Below, one piece after another: positions 63,868 through 64,000 of a stretch of 64,000 nt of DNA (the stretch's first letter is position 1; each line of letters begins with the position of its first letter). The notes below the pieces were generated by a model, which had not been told where the DNA came from, did not search any database, and worked only from the letters and a program-made list of their open reading frames with translations. Origin of the DNA: Fusobacterium naviforme. Its GTDB lineage: Bacteria > Bacillota > Clostridia > Lachnospirales > Lachnospiraceae. The position numbers and the translations under genes were made by a program. The stretch covers positions 124,001-188,000 of the forward strand of contig PYGH01000003.1 of the NCBI GenBank assembly GCA_003014445.1, written 5' to 3'.

Positions 63868-64000
63868 TTATCCTTCAAAGCATTCCTGACTATAGAAGTG
63901 TGTGAACTCCCCATAGCGCAGGCCGCGTCCGTCAAGCTCCAGCTCTCCCAGTTGATTGTCATAGGGATCGGCGCGGAATTCCGGCTCCGGAAAGCCAGTC
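63868..64000 (-). CDS. C-terminal end of an unidentified gene (runs off right edge)
   Basis: Open frame to the window edge, 43 residues ending ...LGELELDGRGLRYGEFTHFYSQECFEG then TAA. Composition is acidic and protein-like, with GC-rich third positions as in neighbouring genes. Too little to name; no motif recognised. Confidence 0.55.
   Translation of the reverse strand, partial: TGFPEPEFRADPYDNQLGELELDGRGLRYGEFTHFYSQECFEG

Overview
The window looks like a chromosome segment of a fairly GC-rich member of the Firmicutes/Clostridia, most likely a Lachnospiraceae-type anaerobe. The evidence is the gene order (rpmG-secE-nusG-rplK-rplA-rplJ-rplL, rpsF-ssb-rpsR, gdpP-rplI-dnaB), well-spaced AGGAGG-type ribosome binding sites, sigma-A-like promoters with 17-bp spacers, strong intrinsic terminators, a class B sortase, an L,D-transpeptidase with clostridial cell-wall repeats, and a PurF-like protein starting MGG of a kind I associate with this family. 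This identification is inferred from gene content only. I saw no tRNA or rRNA genes, CRISPR arrays, insertion sequences or prophage genes.

Layout. 0-5.4 kb: surface polysaccharide block on the minus strand (ATP-grasp protein, sortase B, rfbA, rfbB, rfbD, glmM running off the left end). 5.4-7.9 kb, plus strand: luxS and a secreted L,D-transpeptidase. 8-12 kb: gdpP-rplI-dnaB, with a divergent, apparently leaderless ybaK-type deacylase and a class A PBP. 15-21 kb: rpsF-ssb-rpsR, DUF951, sirtuin, GNAT, DUF2156, purC and a cold-shock gene with a long leader. 21-26.7 kb: phosphoglucomutase and the L7/L12-L33 operon with its L10 leader. 26.8-30 kb: a TAXI-TRAP importer. 30.3-36 kb: comF, recD2, mreB, a highly structured intergenic region and cca.

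36-46.4 kb is a catabolic island: zinc dehydrogenase, DhnA/LsrF-type aldolase, FGGY kinase, DctPQM TRAP importer, hydroxyacid dehydrogenase and glycerate kinase, with an RpiR/MurR regulator. The same palindrome (TGAAAT-N3-ATTTCA type) overlaps the -35 of the regulator and of the operon, so autoregulated control by the RpiR protein is likely. The substrate cannot be named from sequence. A sugar alcohol or sugar acid ending at phosphoglycerate is the simplest reading.

47-55.2 kb is a visibly AT-richer type I restriction-modification island (XRE regulator, hsdM, rhuM, hsdS, detached hsdS segment, hsdR), very probably acquired. It is the most notable system here. hsdS carries three repeat arrays: a heptamer array at its start codon, a 12-bp array encoding ELTA/TAEL units in the central spacer, and a 71-bp tetranucleotide tract (AGAC, 17 full units plus 3 nt) near its 3' end. 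At the present tract length hsdS is a complete two-TRD protein. Loss of one unit, or gain of two, would fuse it in frame to a third TRD plus a third conserved region, giving a three-TRD protein of about 663-667 residues. This predicts phase-variable methylation specificity.

55.4-61.6 kb: a second TAXI-TRAP importer with a GntR/FadR regulator and tex. 61.8-64 kb: a PurF-like protein lacking the catalytic N-terminal cysteine, an AT-rich gap, a 44-residue small ORF and the end of another gene. In all three TRAP loci a stem-loop separates the binding-protein gene from the permease gene(s).
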